From Nocardia sp. NBC_00508 (GTDB lineage: Bacteria; Actinomycetota; Actinomycetes; Mycobacteriales; Mycobacteriaceae), in contig NZ_CP107852.1 in the NCBI RefSeq assembly GCF_036346875.1, forward strand, positions 6,014,001 through 6,078,000: a stretch of DNA of 64,000 nt, given 5' to 3'. Of the stretch, positions 17,537 to 25,664 are shown piece by piece. The notes beneath the pieces are model-generated. The model saw only the letters and a list, made by a program, of their open reading frames with translations, had not been told where the DNA came from and did no database searches. A program made the translations under genes and the position numbers. How positions within the stretch are numbered: position 1 is the stretch's first letter; every line of letters begins with the position of its first letter.

Positions 17537-18991
17537 ATGAGTGATTGGCGGACGAGCACGTTCGAAGTGCGGCTGGGGCCGCCTGGGCACGGCGGCTTCT
17601 GTGTCGCACGGCACGAGGGACGTGTGATGTTCGTCCGGCACGGGTTGCCCGGCGAGCTGGTGCTGGCCAGGGTCACCGAGGATCGCGGCGGCTCGTACTG
17701 CCGTGCCGACGCCGTCGAGGTGCTCGAGGCGGCACCGGACCGAGTGCCCCCCACTTGCCCGGTGTCCGGCCCCGGCGGCGCCGGGTGCTGCGATTTCTCC
17801 TTCGCCACGCCGGCGGCGCAGCGCGCGCTGAAGGCCACGGTGGTGGCCGAGCAGCTGCGCCGGGTGGCCGGGATCGAGCGTGACGTGCTGGTGGAGCCGA
17901 TCGAGTCCGGCGAAACCATCGGCGGGTGGCGCACCCGCGTGCGGCTCGCGGTGGACGAACGAGGACGCGCCGGCGTGCACCGATTTCGCAGCACCGACGT
18001 GATCGCGGATCTGCGCTGCCCACAGCCGGTCGCGGGGGCGCTGGAGGGTATCGCGGATCGGCACTGGACGCCGGGCGCCGACCTGGTGATCGCGGTGGAC
18101 GGCGACGGCATCCGGCACATCGTCGAGTTGGCGCCCGCCGCGGAGACCGGACCCGGCAGCCGCGGCGGCGACCGGCGCGGCCCGGGTGGGAGCGACCGGC
18201 GGGACAACTCCAGGCGCCGCGACCGCCCGCACGGTCGCGATCGCCGCGGGGGACGGCGCGGTTCCGATCCGTGGAGCAGCGAGGTAGCCCCTGCTGCGCC
18301 CACCCGGCGAGACGAACGGCGCGACGCGTCCGCGCGGCGGGCCGCCGCGCACGCGGCACGTGACGAATGGGTGTTCGCGGGCAGCGGGCGCGCGGTCGAG
18401 TACGTGGCGGGGCGGCGGTGGGAGGTCGCGGCGACCGGCTTCTGGCAGGCGCATCGCGGTGCGGCGCAACGTTATTCGGACCTGGTAGCGGAGTGGTCCG
18501 GACTCGGCGCAGGCGGTCGCGCCTGGGATCTCTACAGCGGGGCGGGTGTCTTCGCCGCGCGTATGGCCGAGCAGGTCGGCCGGACCGGTGTGGTGCTAGG
18601 GGTGGACTCCGCGCGGCCGGCGGTCGCGGACGGCGCCGCCGCGCTGCGTGATCTGCCCTGGGTGGAGCTGCGCACCCAGCGGGTGGAGCGCTGGGTGGTG
18701 GAGCACGTCGGCTCGGCGGCGCCGGATGTGGTGGTGCTCGATCCGCCGCGCGCGGGCGCGGGCAAGGAAGTGGTCGGCGCGGTCACGGCGAGCGGGCCGA
18801 CGCGGATCGTCCACGTCGGATGCGACCCGGCGGCGTTCGCCCGGGATCTCGGGCTGTACCAGGCGGCGGGCTACCGGCTCGCCGACCTGCGCGCCTTCGA
18901 CGCGTTTCCCGCGACCCACCACGTCGAATGCCTTGCACTGCTGGAGCGTCGAGTCCCCGATCAGCGTCACCTCGGAGTTCGACCGGCGTGA
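17537..18991 (+). CDS. TRAM-domain class I SAM-dependent RNA methyltransferase (RlmD/TrmA superfamily)
   Basis: A 484-residue enzyme predicted to form m5U in RNA. The N-terminal TRAM domain (residues ~8-60) is followed by a CPVSGPGGAGCC segment, which is reduced compared with the four-Cys Fe-S site of RlmD. The catalytic half contains the SAM loop AWDLYSGAGVFAARM, VVLDPPRAGAGKEVV, and HVGCDPAAFARDLGLY, whose Cys is the expected nucleophile. Between about residues 203 and 262 sits an Arg/Gly/Asp-rich low-complexity insert (SRGGDRRGPGG, GRDRRGGRRG) that splits the central domain and is not in the family core. Position next to the APC permease matches Rv2689c. Confidence 0.9.
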   Translation: MSDWRTSTFEVRLGPPGHGGFCVARHEGRVMFVRHGLPGELVLARVTEDRGGSYCRADAVEVLEAAPDRVPPTCPVSGPGGAGCCDFSFATPAAQRALKATVVAEQLRRVAGIERDVLVEPIESGETIGGWRTRVRLAVDERGRAGVHRFRSTDVIADLRCPQPVAGALEGIADRHWTPGADLVIAVDGDGIRHIVELAPAAETGPGSRGGDRRGPGGSDRRDNSRRRDRPHGRDRRGGRRGSDPWSSEVAPAAPTRRDERRDASARRAAAHAARDEWVFAGSGRAVEYVAGRRWEVAATGFWQAHRGAAQRYSDLVAEWSGLGAGGRAWDLYSGAGVFAARMAEQVGRTGVVLGVDSARPAVADGAAALRDLPWVELRTQRVERWVVEHVGSAAPDVVVLDPPRAGAGKEVVGAVTASGPTRIVHVGCDPAAFARDLGLYQAAGYRLADLRAFDAFPATHHVECLALLERRVPDQRHLGVRPA

Positions 18992-19662
18992 CGGATCAAT
19001 CCAGCTGCCACGTGATGCGAATGCCCGCGGCGATCTCGCTCTCGCCCAGTTCGACCGGGACCGCGGTAGGCCTCCATCGGGGCGGACATGCTCTGCACAC
19101 GCGGGACCGGTGGCGCGGAGGCGGCGTTCTCGGTGATCTCCAGGACCTTGCCGAGCGGGCGCTGCGCGCGCTCCGCGTACTGCTCGGCCTTGGCCAGGGC
19201 GTTCTCCCACGCGGCGTCGCGAGCCCGGGCGAGCAAGGACTCCTGGTCGGCGAAGGTGAGGGTCAGGCCACCGAGGCGGACGTCGTCGCCGCCCACCTCG
19301 ACACAGTTGGCGATGATCGTGGCGGGTCCGGGATCGGAGGTCTCGCCGATATCGCGCAATGCCACGGTCAGCGACGTGGTGGCGAGGTATCCGGTGATGC
19401 GGTTGCCCTGGCCCTCGGTCCACACCGTCTCGGTCTGCACCGACAGACCGCTGGTGGCGATGTCGGCGCCCTCGACGCGGTCGGATCGCAGCGATCGCGT
19501 GAGCGCGGCCACCCGCTCGCCGGCCTGGCGGTAGGCGAGCGCGACCTTGCTCGCCCGGGATTCGACGGAGATCGTCACCCGCATCAGGTCCGGGGTGGCG
19601 CGGGCCGTGCCGTGCCCGAAGGTCGTGACGGTGCCTGCCCGCGAATCGGACTTCTTGCTCAC
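18967..19662 (-). CDS. SIMPL (DUF541) domain protein with an apparent C-terminal frameshift
   Basis: Start GTG 19662, following AGGAG. The SIMPL domain covers nearly all of the protein (TVTTFGHGTARATPDLMRVT, TETVWTEGQGNRITGYLATTSL, ESLLARARDAAWENALAKAEQYA, LGKVLEITENAA). After AYRGPG the frame changes to an Arg/His-rich tail ending at 18967 and overlapping the methyltransferase gene. Removing one G near 19060 restores VELGESEIAAGIRITWQLD and a stop at 18996, a normal SIMPL ending (beta-strand finishing in IRITWQL) that no longer overlaps the neighbour. Either a recent 1-bp insertion or a sequencing error. Function of the family is unclear. Confidence 0.85.
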   Translation of the reverse strand: MSKKSDSRAGTVTTFGHGTARATPDLMRVTISVESRASKVALAYRQAGERVAALTRSLRSDRVEGADIATSGLSVQTETVWTEGQGNRITGYLATTSLTVALRDIGETSDPGPATIIANCVEVGGDDVRLGGLTLTFADQESLLARARDAAWENALAKAEQYAERAQRPLGKVLEITENAASAPPVPRVQSMSAPMEAYRGPGRTGRERDRRGHSHHVAAGLIRHAGRTPR

Positions 19663-19689
19663 GGAATTCTCCTGGGTGATCGGTGTCGG

Positions 19690-19876
19690 TCCGGACTTGC
19701 GGTCGCGCCGTCACCCACACGCCGAACGAATCGGGTTGCACCGCAGCCAGTTCGGGGATGTGGTCGGCCGGTGCTCCGCGATATTCGCCACGACACCGCT
19801 GGTGGACATCGTCGATGGCCCACGCCACGGCGCCGGGTTCGATTGTCCGCGAGACCACTTGCCCGGGCTGGACCAC
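19690..19876 (-). pseudogene. N-terminal remnant of a glutaminase gene
   Basis: Read from GTG 19876, about 60 residues resemble the start of glutaminases (GlsA): TIEPGAVAWAIDDVHQR, then PADHIPELAAVQPDSFGVWV, the typical HIPELA-PDSFG core. The similarity ends abruptly before the catalytic Ser-x-x-Lys region, and the ribosome site of the SIMPL gene follows at once. This is probably a deletion remnant, although a promoter or leader peptide role cannot be excluded. The rest of the gap up to 20034 shows only the presumed dxs promoter. Confidence 0.6.
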
Positions 19877-20034
19877 CCTGCCACTCTAAGCCGGGTACCG
19901 TATGTCCGGGCGGTGCGGCCCAGCTCACATTCCGACGCGATATCGGTCGGTGTGACCGTTCTCGTGCGGGCGCACTATCCGCCGCTCCGTAGACTGATCG
20001 GATCAGATGCGCTATCCGGAGGGAGCTAGTTCAG

Positions 20035-21933
20035 GTGGGAGTGCTTTCCCGGGTCGACTCGCCCGAAGATTTGCGCCGGCTGACGGTGCCGCAGTTGCGC
20101 GAGCTGGCGGAAGAGATCCGCGAGTTCCTGGTGCGCAAGGTCGCCGCCACCGGCGGGCACCTCGGCCCCAACCTCGGTGTGGTCGAGCTCACCATCGCCC
20201 TGCACCGGATCTTCGACTCGCCGGCCGACCCGTTGATCTTCGACACCGGGCACCAGGCCTACGTGCACAAGATCCTGACCGGTCGCAAGGACCAGTTCGA
20301 TTCGCTGCGTAAGCAGGGCGGCCTGTCCGGCTATCCGAGCCGGGCCGAAAGCGCGCACGACTGGGTGGAGTCCTCGCACGCGTCGGCGGCACTGTCCTAC
20401 GCGGACGGACTGGCGAAGGCGTTCGCCCTCAGCGGGCAGGACCGGCACGTGGTCGCGGTGGTCGGCGACGGCGCACTCACCGGCGGCATGTGCTGGGAGG
20501 CGCTGAACAACATCGCCGCCGCTCCGGACCGTCCGGTGGTCGTCGTGGTCAACGACAACGGCCGCTCCTATGCGCCCACCATCGGCGGGCTGGCCGACCG
20601 GTTGACCGCGCTGCGCACCCAACCCGCCTACGAGCACGCGCTGGACGCGGGCAAACGCATCCTGAAGAGCATTCCCCGGGTGGGTGAATCGGCGTACTCG
20701 ATGGTGCATGCGGTGAAAGCCGGCATCAAGGACGCGGTCAGCCCACAGGAGCTGTTCAGCGACCTCGGCCTGAAGTACGTCGGGCCGGTGGACGGCCACG
20801 ACGTCGCCGCGTTGGAGGCGGCGCTGCGCCGGGCCAAGGACTTCGGCGGACCGGTAGTCGTGCACGCCGTGACGCAGAAGGGTCGCGGCTACGCGCCCGC
20901 CGAGAATCACGTCGCCGACCAGATGCACGCCTGCGATCCGATCGACCCGCTGACCGGCGCTCCGGTCGGCGGCCCCAAGGCGCTGGGCTGGACGTCGGTG
21001 TTCTCCGAGGAACTGATCGCGCACGCCGAGCGGCGCGCCGACATCGTGGCCATCACCGCCGCGATGCCGGGTCCGACCGGGCTGGCGGCGTTCGGGGAGC
21101 GGTTCCCGGAGCGGATGTTCGACGTCGGCATCGCCGAACAGCACGCCATGGCCTCGGCGGCGGGTCTGGCGCTCGGCGGCATGCATCCGGTCGTCGCGAT
21201 CTACTCGACGTTCCTCAATCGCGCCTTCGACCAGCTGCTGATGGACGTGGCCCTGCTGAAGCAGCCGGTGACGGTGGTGCTGGACCGCGCGGGCATCACC
21301 GGCTCCGACGGCGCCAGCCACAACGGCATGTGGGATCTATCGGTGCTCGGCATCATTCCCGGCATCCGGGTCGCCGCGCCGCGCGACGCCGCGACGTTGC
21401 GCGAGGAACTGGCCGAGGCGCTGGCCGTCAACGACGGTCCGACCGCAGTGCGATTCCCGAAAGGCAGTGTGGCCGACGATATCTCGGCGGTCGAGCGGCT
21501 CGACGGGGTGGACGTGCTGCGGATGGCCGAGCCGGAGGGCGGCTCGGTGCAGGCGGTGCACGGCGATGTCCTGCTCATCGCAGTCGGCTCGTTCGCGGGG
21601 GTCGCCCTGGAGGCGGCGAATCTGCTCGAGGCCGAAGGAGTTTCGGTCACCGTCATCGATCCGCGCTGGGTGTTGCCAGTATCCGACACGCTACTGAAGC
21701 TCGCCGAGAACTACCGGCTCGTGGTCACGCTGGAGGACGGCGGGCTGCACGGCGGCATCGGCTCGACGGTGTCGGCCCGCCTGCGTAACTCCGGCCTGGA
21801 CATCCCGACCCGCGATCTCGGTGTGCCGCAACAGTTCCTGGACCACGCCTCGCGCGGCGAGGTACATGCGGACCTAGGGTTGACCGCCCCCGACATCGCC
21901 CAGCGGATCGGTAGGTGGCTGGCCGCTCGCTGA
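20035..21933 (+). CDS. dxs: 1-deoxy-D-xylulose-5-phosphate synthase
   Basis: First enzyme of the MEP isoprenoid pathway: thiamine-diphosphate-dependent condensation of pyruvate with glyceraldehyde-3-phosphate. A 632-residue protein, normal for the family. Motifs include GGHLGPNLGVVELT with the catalytic His, IFDTGHQAYVHK, the ThDP site VAVVGDGALTGGMCWEALNN, and FDVGIAEQHAMASAAGLA. The transketolase C-domain ends in GVPQQFLDHASR. Start GTG 20035 follows GGAGGG by 11 nt; GTG 20041 is also possible. The 3' end overlaps the convergent RNase D gene by 60 bp. Confidence 0.97.
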   Translation: MGVLSRVDSPEDLRRLTVPQLRELAEEIREFLVRKVAATGGHLGPNLGVVELTIALHRIFDSPADPLIFDTGHQAYVHKILTGRKDQFDSLRKQGGLSGYPSRAESAHDWVESSHASAALSYADGLAKAFALSGQDRHVVAVVGDGALTGGMCWEALNNIAAAPDRPVVVVVNDNGRSYAPTIGGLADRLTALRTQPAYEHALDAGKRILKSIPRVGESAYSMVHAVKAGIKDAVSPQELFSDLGLKYVGPVDGHDVAALEAALRRAKDFGGPVVVHAVTQKGRGYAPAENHVADQMHACDPIDPLTGAPVGGPKALGWTSVFSEELIAHAERRADIVAITAAMPGPTGLAAFGERFPERMFDVGIAEQHAMASAAGLALGGMHPVVAIYSTFLNRAFDQLLMDVALLKQPVTVVLDRAGITGSDGASHNGMWDLSVLGIIPGIRVAAPRDAATLREELAEALAVNDGPTAVRFPKGSVADDISAVERLDGVDVLRMAEPEGGSVQAVHGDVLLIAVGSFAGVALEAANLLEAEGVSVTVIDPRWVLPVSDTLLKLAENYRLVVTLEDGGLHGGIGSTVSARLRNSGLDIPTRDLGVPQQFLDHASRGEVHADLGLTAPDIAQRIGRWLAAR

Positions 21934-23211
21934 TGTCGCGGGCTCGGGCGAACCCGCGGGGTACACGAGCCGATCCGACGGCAGCAACGCAGCCGTCAGC
22001 CGCGGCGCCGCCAGCTCCCGCTGCCAGGGCCGGGCGCCGCTGGACTTCAGGAATCCGTCGACCGCGGCGGACAGCTCGGCCACGTCGTAGTCGGGTAACC
22101 CGTCCCAGCACAGCCGGCGAACCAGATCCGGCGCGAGCAGATTCTCCACCGGTATCGCGTGCTCGGCCGACAGCTCGCCCATCGCAGCCCGTGCCCTGGT
22201 CAGACGCGCGGCCGCGGCCGGGTCGCGCCGCTCCCATCGGTTGACCGGTGGCGGACCGTCGAACGGCTGGGTCAGTGGCGGCAGCTCACTGTCCGGCAGG
22301 CTGCGACCATGCTCGATGGCGGCGAGCCATTCGCGGGAATACCGGCGCTGCCGCGGGCCACCGAACACCGGTAGCGTGCGCAATTGCGCGATCGACTTCG
22401 GCTCTGCGGCGGCCGCGGCGATGATCGCGGCATCCGGGAGAATGCGGGCCGGCGCCACATCGCGGGCGCGGGCCAGCACGTCCCTCGCGGTCCACAGTTC
22501 GCGCACCACCGCCAGCTGCCTGGTCCGGCGCAGCGTATGTATGCCCGAGGTACGCCGCCAGCGCTCGGCCTTCGGCGCGGGCGGATCCAGCGTGCGAATG
22601 TGCTCGAATTCCTGTGCCGCCCAATCTGTTTTGCCCTGCGTATGGAGGGCGGCGGCCACCTCGTCGCGCAGCTCCAGCAGCAATTCCACATCGAGCGCGG
22701 CGTAGTTCAGCCACTCGTCCGGCAGTGGCCGGGTAGACCAGTCGGCCGCACCGTGGCCCTTACGCAGCGCCCGGCCCAGCAGACGCTCCACCATCGCGGC
22801 GAGCCCGACGCGTTCGAAACCGGCCAGCCGTCCGCCCAGCTCGGTGTCGAACAGTCTGGCCGGACGCAAACCGAGCTCGGCCAGACCGGGCAAGTCCTGG
22901 TCCGCGGAATGCAGGACCCACTCCAGTTCGTTGATCGCCTCGGCCAGTGGGGCGAGGTCGTCCACGAGCGGAATCGGATCGATGAGGAACGTGCCCGCGC
23001 CGGCACGGCGCAATTGGATCAGATAGGCACGGGCCGAGTAGCGGAAGCCGGACGCCCGTTCGGCGTCCACGGCCAGCGGTCCGGTGCCCGCGAGGATCCG
23101 GGCGGCGGCGGCGCTGATCTGCGCGGCGGTGTCCAGTACCGGTGGTACGCCCTCCGCAGGCGCGAGCAAGGGCGTCGCGACCGAGGGTTGGGATTCTTCT
23201 GGTACGGACAT
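21874..23211 (-). CDS. RNase D-like 3'-5' exonuclease with HRDC domain
   Basis: A 445-residue protein with a DEDDy exonuclease domain in residues ~30-205. Exo I is VDAERASGFRYSARAYLIQLRR, where the usual acidic pair is DAE. Exo II is HSADQDLPGLAELGL, and Exo III is LNYAALDVELLLELRDE with the catalytic Tyr and Asp. An HRDC domain covers residues ~215-300 (VVRELWTARDVLARARDVAP). It probably trims stable RNA 3' ends, as RNase D does. The C-terminal 20 codons lie opposite the end of dxs, an unusually long convergent overlap. Corresponds to Rv2681. Confidence 0.92.
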   Translation of the reverse strand: MSVPEESQPSVATPLLAPAEGVPPVLDTAAQISAAAARILAGTGPLAVDAERASGFRYSARAYLIQLRRAGAGTFLIDPIPLVDDLAPLAEAINELEWVLHSADQDLPGLAELGLRPARLFDTELGGRLAGFERVGLAAMVERLLGRALRKGHGAADWSTRPLPDEWLNYAALDVELLLELRDEVAAALHTQGKTDWAAQEFEHIRTLDPPAPKAERWRRTSGIHTLRRTRQLAVVRELWTARDVLARARDVAPARILPDAAIIAAAAAEPKSIAQLRTLPVFGGPRQRRYSREWLAAIEHGRSLPDSELPPLTQPFDGPPPVNRWERRDPAAAARLTRARAAMGELSAEHAIPVENLLAPDLVRRLCWDGLPDYDVAELSAAVDGFLKSSGARPWQRELAAPRLTAALLPSDRLVYPAGSPEPATSASGQPPTDPLGDVGGGQP

Positions 23212-23348
23212 GGTGTTGAACTTTACGTGCCGACTCGAAGGCGCCGCCGTCCTATCGGCGCATCAGTGTGTCGATCGAGCGGCCGTGACGCACCCGGTCA
23301 TCCTATGCGCTGGTTCCCGCGCAGGTCACACCCTTCGGCACGCCGTGC

Positions 23349-23987
23349 TCAGCGTTGATCGCCGGACAAGCCCTGCCGCATCTGTAGCTGGGTCACCCCC
23401 GCGGGCGGCAGACCGGCCGCATAGGCCAGCACCTCGCAGAATGCCTCCAGATGCGGCCGCATATCGGTGGTGACCGGCGTCCAGGAGGCGCGTATCTCCA
23501 GCTGGTGGGCGCGCGGCGGGCCGACGATATCGCCGTAACGCACCGAGCTGGTCGAGGTCACCGTCCCGCCGAGCGCGGTGAACGGTTCGGTCCGCGACTC
23601 CAGCGCGTCCACCAGCCAGCTCCACGCCACCTCGGGTAGCAGCGGGTCGGTGGCCAGCGCGGCATCGATATCGGCCTGGATGTAGGCGACCAGACGTAGG
23701 GTGCCGTGCCACGTGTCGTCGCCGTCCGGGTCGTGCAGCAGGATCAATCTGCCGAACGCGTCGCCCTCGGAGTCGATCGGGACCATGGCGGCGTCCGGGT
23801 GTTTGACCTCGGCGCCGATGGCGTAGGAGTACGGCGCTAGTCGTTGCGGCGGCCGGATGGGCGCGAGCTCGATCCGGGGATGCACGGTAGCGGTGCCCAT
23901 CGCATCGACCGCGGCGCGAAATAGAGCGGGCTCGCCCTGGGGTCCCTCGGTCGGTGCGGCGCCGTCGCGGAAGTCGAGCGGTGTCAC
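23349..23987 (-). CDS. DUF3000 family protein
   Basis: A 212-residue soluble protein starting GTG 23987. It carries the DUF3000 features: RPPQRLAPYSYAIGAEV, GRLILLHDPDGDDTWHGTLRLVAY read in pieces, and the C-terminal GPPRAHQLEIRASWTP and MRPHLEAFCEVLAYAAGLPP. In actinobacteria it commonly sits between the RNase D gene and hemE (Rv2680 in M. tuberculosis), as it does here. Function unknown. It is divergent from hemE with 239 bp between starts and is followed by the RNase D gene after 137 bp. Confidence 0.92.
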   Translation of the reverse strand: MTPLDFRDGAAPTEGPQGEPALFRAAVDAMGTATVHPRIELAPIRPPQRLAPYSYAIGAEVKHPDAAMVPIDSEGDAFGRLILLHDPDGDDTWHGTLRLVAYIQADIDAALATDPLLPEVAWSWLVDALESRTEPFTALGGTVTSTSSVRYGDIVGPPRAHQLEIRASWTPVTTDMRPHLEAFCEVLAYAAGLPPAGVTQLQMRQGLSGDQR

Positions 23988-24226
23988 GAATGCTGACGGT
24001 AGACCTTGTGCACACGGCGCGGTCGGAGGCGCGCCGCTGTAGGTGACGCGGGAGCCATCCGAGCCAGCGCGGCCACCACCTCGTCGGTGATGACGACGGC
24101 GTGGCGCAGCCGCCTCCGGTGCTTGCTCCTGCTGCGTTCGATGCGGCGTCCGCGGGCTCCGTCGCGGTGGGGCATGCTGCGCCTCCGGGTCCGGCGCTCC
24201 CGGCGGGCCCGCTTACGATAGCGGTG

Positions 24227-25282
24227 ATGAGCACTCATACCCGCCGCCGGTTGACCGATGCCCCGTTCCTGGCCGCCGCTACCGGCGCGACGCCCAGCAG
24301 GCGTCCGGTGTGGTTCATGCGCCAGGCCGGACGCTCGCTGCCCGAATACCGCGAGGTGCGGGCGGGCGTCGGGATGCTCGAGTCGTGCTTCGATCCGGAA
24401 TTGGTGTGTGCGATCACCCTGCAGCCGATCCGCAGGCACCAGGTCGACGCGGCGATCCTGTTCTCCGACATCGTCGTTCCGCTCAAAGCGGCGGGGATCG
24501 ATCTCGATATCGTGCCCGGAGTGGGGCCGGTGGTCGCGGCACCGGTGCGGACGGTCGACGACGTGCGCGCGCTGCCCCGGCTGCGCCCCGAGGAGGTCGG
24601 CGCGGTCACCGACGGCGTACGTCTGCTGGTCGATGAGTTGGGCGAGACGCCGCTGATCGGGTTCGCGGGCGCGCCGTTCACCCTCGCTTCCTACCTGGTC
24701 GAGGGCGGGCCGAGCAAGAATCACGAGCGCACCAAGGCGATGATGTACGCCGACCCGCGGACCTGGCACACGCTGCTCGGTGTGCTCACCGACATCACCA
24801 TCGCGTTCCTGCAGGCGCAGCTGTCGGCGGGTGTGGACGCGGTGCAGCTGTTCGATTCCTGGGCCGGCGCGCTGTCGCTGGCCGACTACCGAACCTTCGT
24901 GCTGCCGCACTCGGAGCGGGTGTTCGCCGAGATCGCCGGCGCGGGCGTGCCGCGCATCCACTTCGGCGTCGGCACCGGCGAACTGCTCGGCGCCATGGGC
25001 GAGGCGGGCGCCGACGTGGTCGGCGTCGACTGGCGGGTGCCGCTGACCGATGCGGTCCGCCGCATCGGATCCGGAAAAGCGTTGCAGGGCAACCTCGATC
25101 CCGCCGTGCTGTTCGCCGGACTCGCGGCAATCGAGGAGCAGACCCGCCGGATAGTGCGCGAAGCGGACGAGGCGATCACGATGGGCGCCTCGGGGCACAT
25201 CTTCAACCTCGGTCACGGGGTGCTCCCGGACACCGACCCGGGCGTGCTGACCGCCTTGGTGGAGCTCGTCCACGAACTGTGA
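24227..25282 (+). CDS. hemE: Uroporphyrinogen decarboxylase
   Basis: Decarboxylates four acetate groups of uroporphyrinogen III to give coproporphyrinogen III. 351 residues from ATG 24227, which matches the family start. Motifs: the substrate-binding PVWFMRQAGRSLPEYR (two Arg), AAILFSDIVVPLKAAG with the catalytic Asp, GFAGAPFTLASYLVEGG, and GASGHIFNLGHGVLPDT near the C-terminus. It is first in the hemE-hemY-hemQ run, but a 382-bp gap separates it from the oxidase gene, so separate promoters are possible. Confidence 0.97.
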   Translation: MSTHTRRRLTDAPFLAAATGATPSRRPVWFMRQAGRSLPEYREVRAGVGMLESCFDPELVCAITLQPIRRHQVDAAILFSDIVVPLKAAGIDLDIVPGVGPVVAAPVRTVDDVRALPRLRPEEVGAVTDGVRLLVDELGETPLIGFAGAPFTLASYLVEGGPSKNHERTKAMMYADPRTWHTLLGVLTDITIAFLQAQLSAGVDAVQLFDSWAGALSLADYRTFVLPHSERVFAEIAGAGVPRIHFGVGTGELLGAMGEAGADVVGVDWRVPLTDAVRRIGSGKALQGNLDPAVLFAGLAAIEEQTRRIVREADEAITMGASGHIFNLGHGVLPDTDPGVLTALVELVHEL

Positions 25283-25664
25283 GGACCCGAGCGGGGCACC
25301 ACCGCGACTACCGGCGGACTGACCATCCTGTGGATCCTCGTGACCGCCGTCGCGATTCTGCGGCACCGGACCCCGTCGGTGACGGTACCGGTGTAGGAAT
25401 CGGTTCCTCGGCAGCGCATGCTCGGCGGGCTCGGGCGCCGATCCTGGCCCGGTGCCGTTCCATGAGAACCGGTTCCGTAAGGCCACTCGCGATGGAGAAC
25501 CGCCCGTGTTGACGATGGGCGGTCACGCTCGGCCCATGTCCCGGCTATGACGGTCGAATCCGGACACCGTCGGCGGCGCATCCAGCGTGCCTCGTGGATG
25601 TGGGCCGAAGCACAGAGCGTCAACCGTTCGACGGGCACGGTCGCGGGCGCGATACGGTCGGGGT
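25283..25664. other. Intergenic region between hemE and the hemY-type oxidase gene
   Basis: 382 bp without a supportable gene. A short frame at about 25305-25397 would encode a hydrophobic stretch (GLTILWILVTAVAIL), but it lacks a start codon and ribosome site. It may be a remnant. No terminator or operator is evident. Confidence 0.45.

Noticed and set aside
15655..18303. Very long open frame on the minus strand opposite the APC permease and methyltransferase genes
   Set aside because: It is a GC-rich antisense shadow: Arg/His/Gln-rich, no domain motifs, and it covers two well-supported plus-strand genes.
25305..25397. Small membrane peptide after hemE
   Set aside because: The hydrophobic frame lacks a start codon and ribosome site and follows directly from the hemE stop in the same frame.
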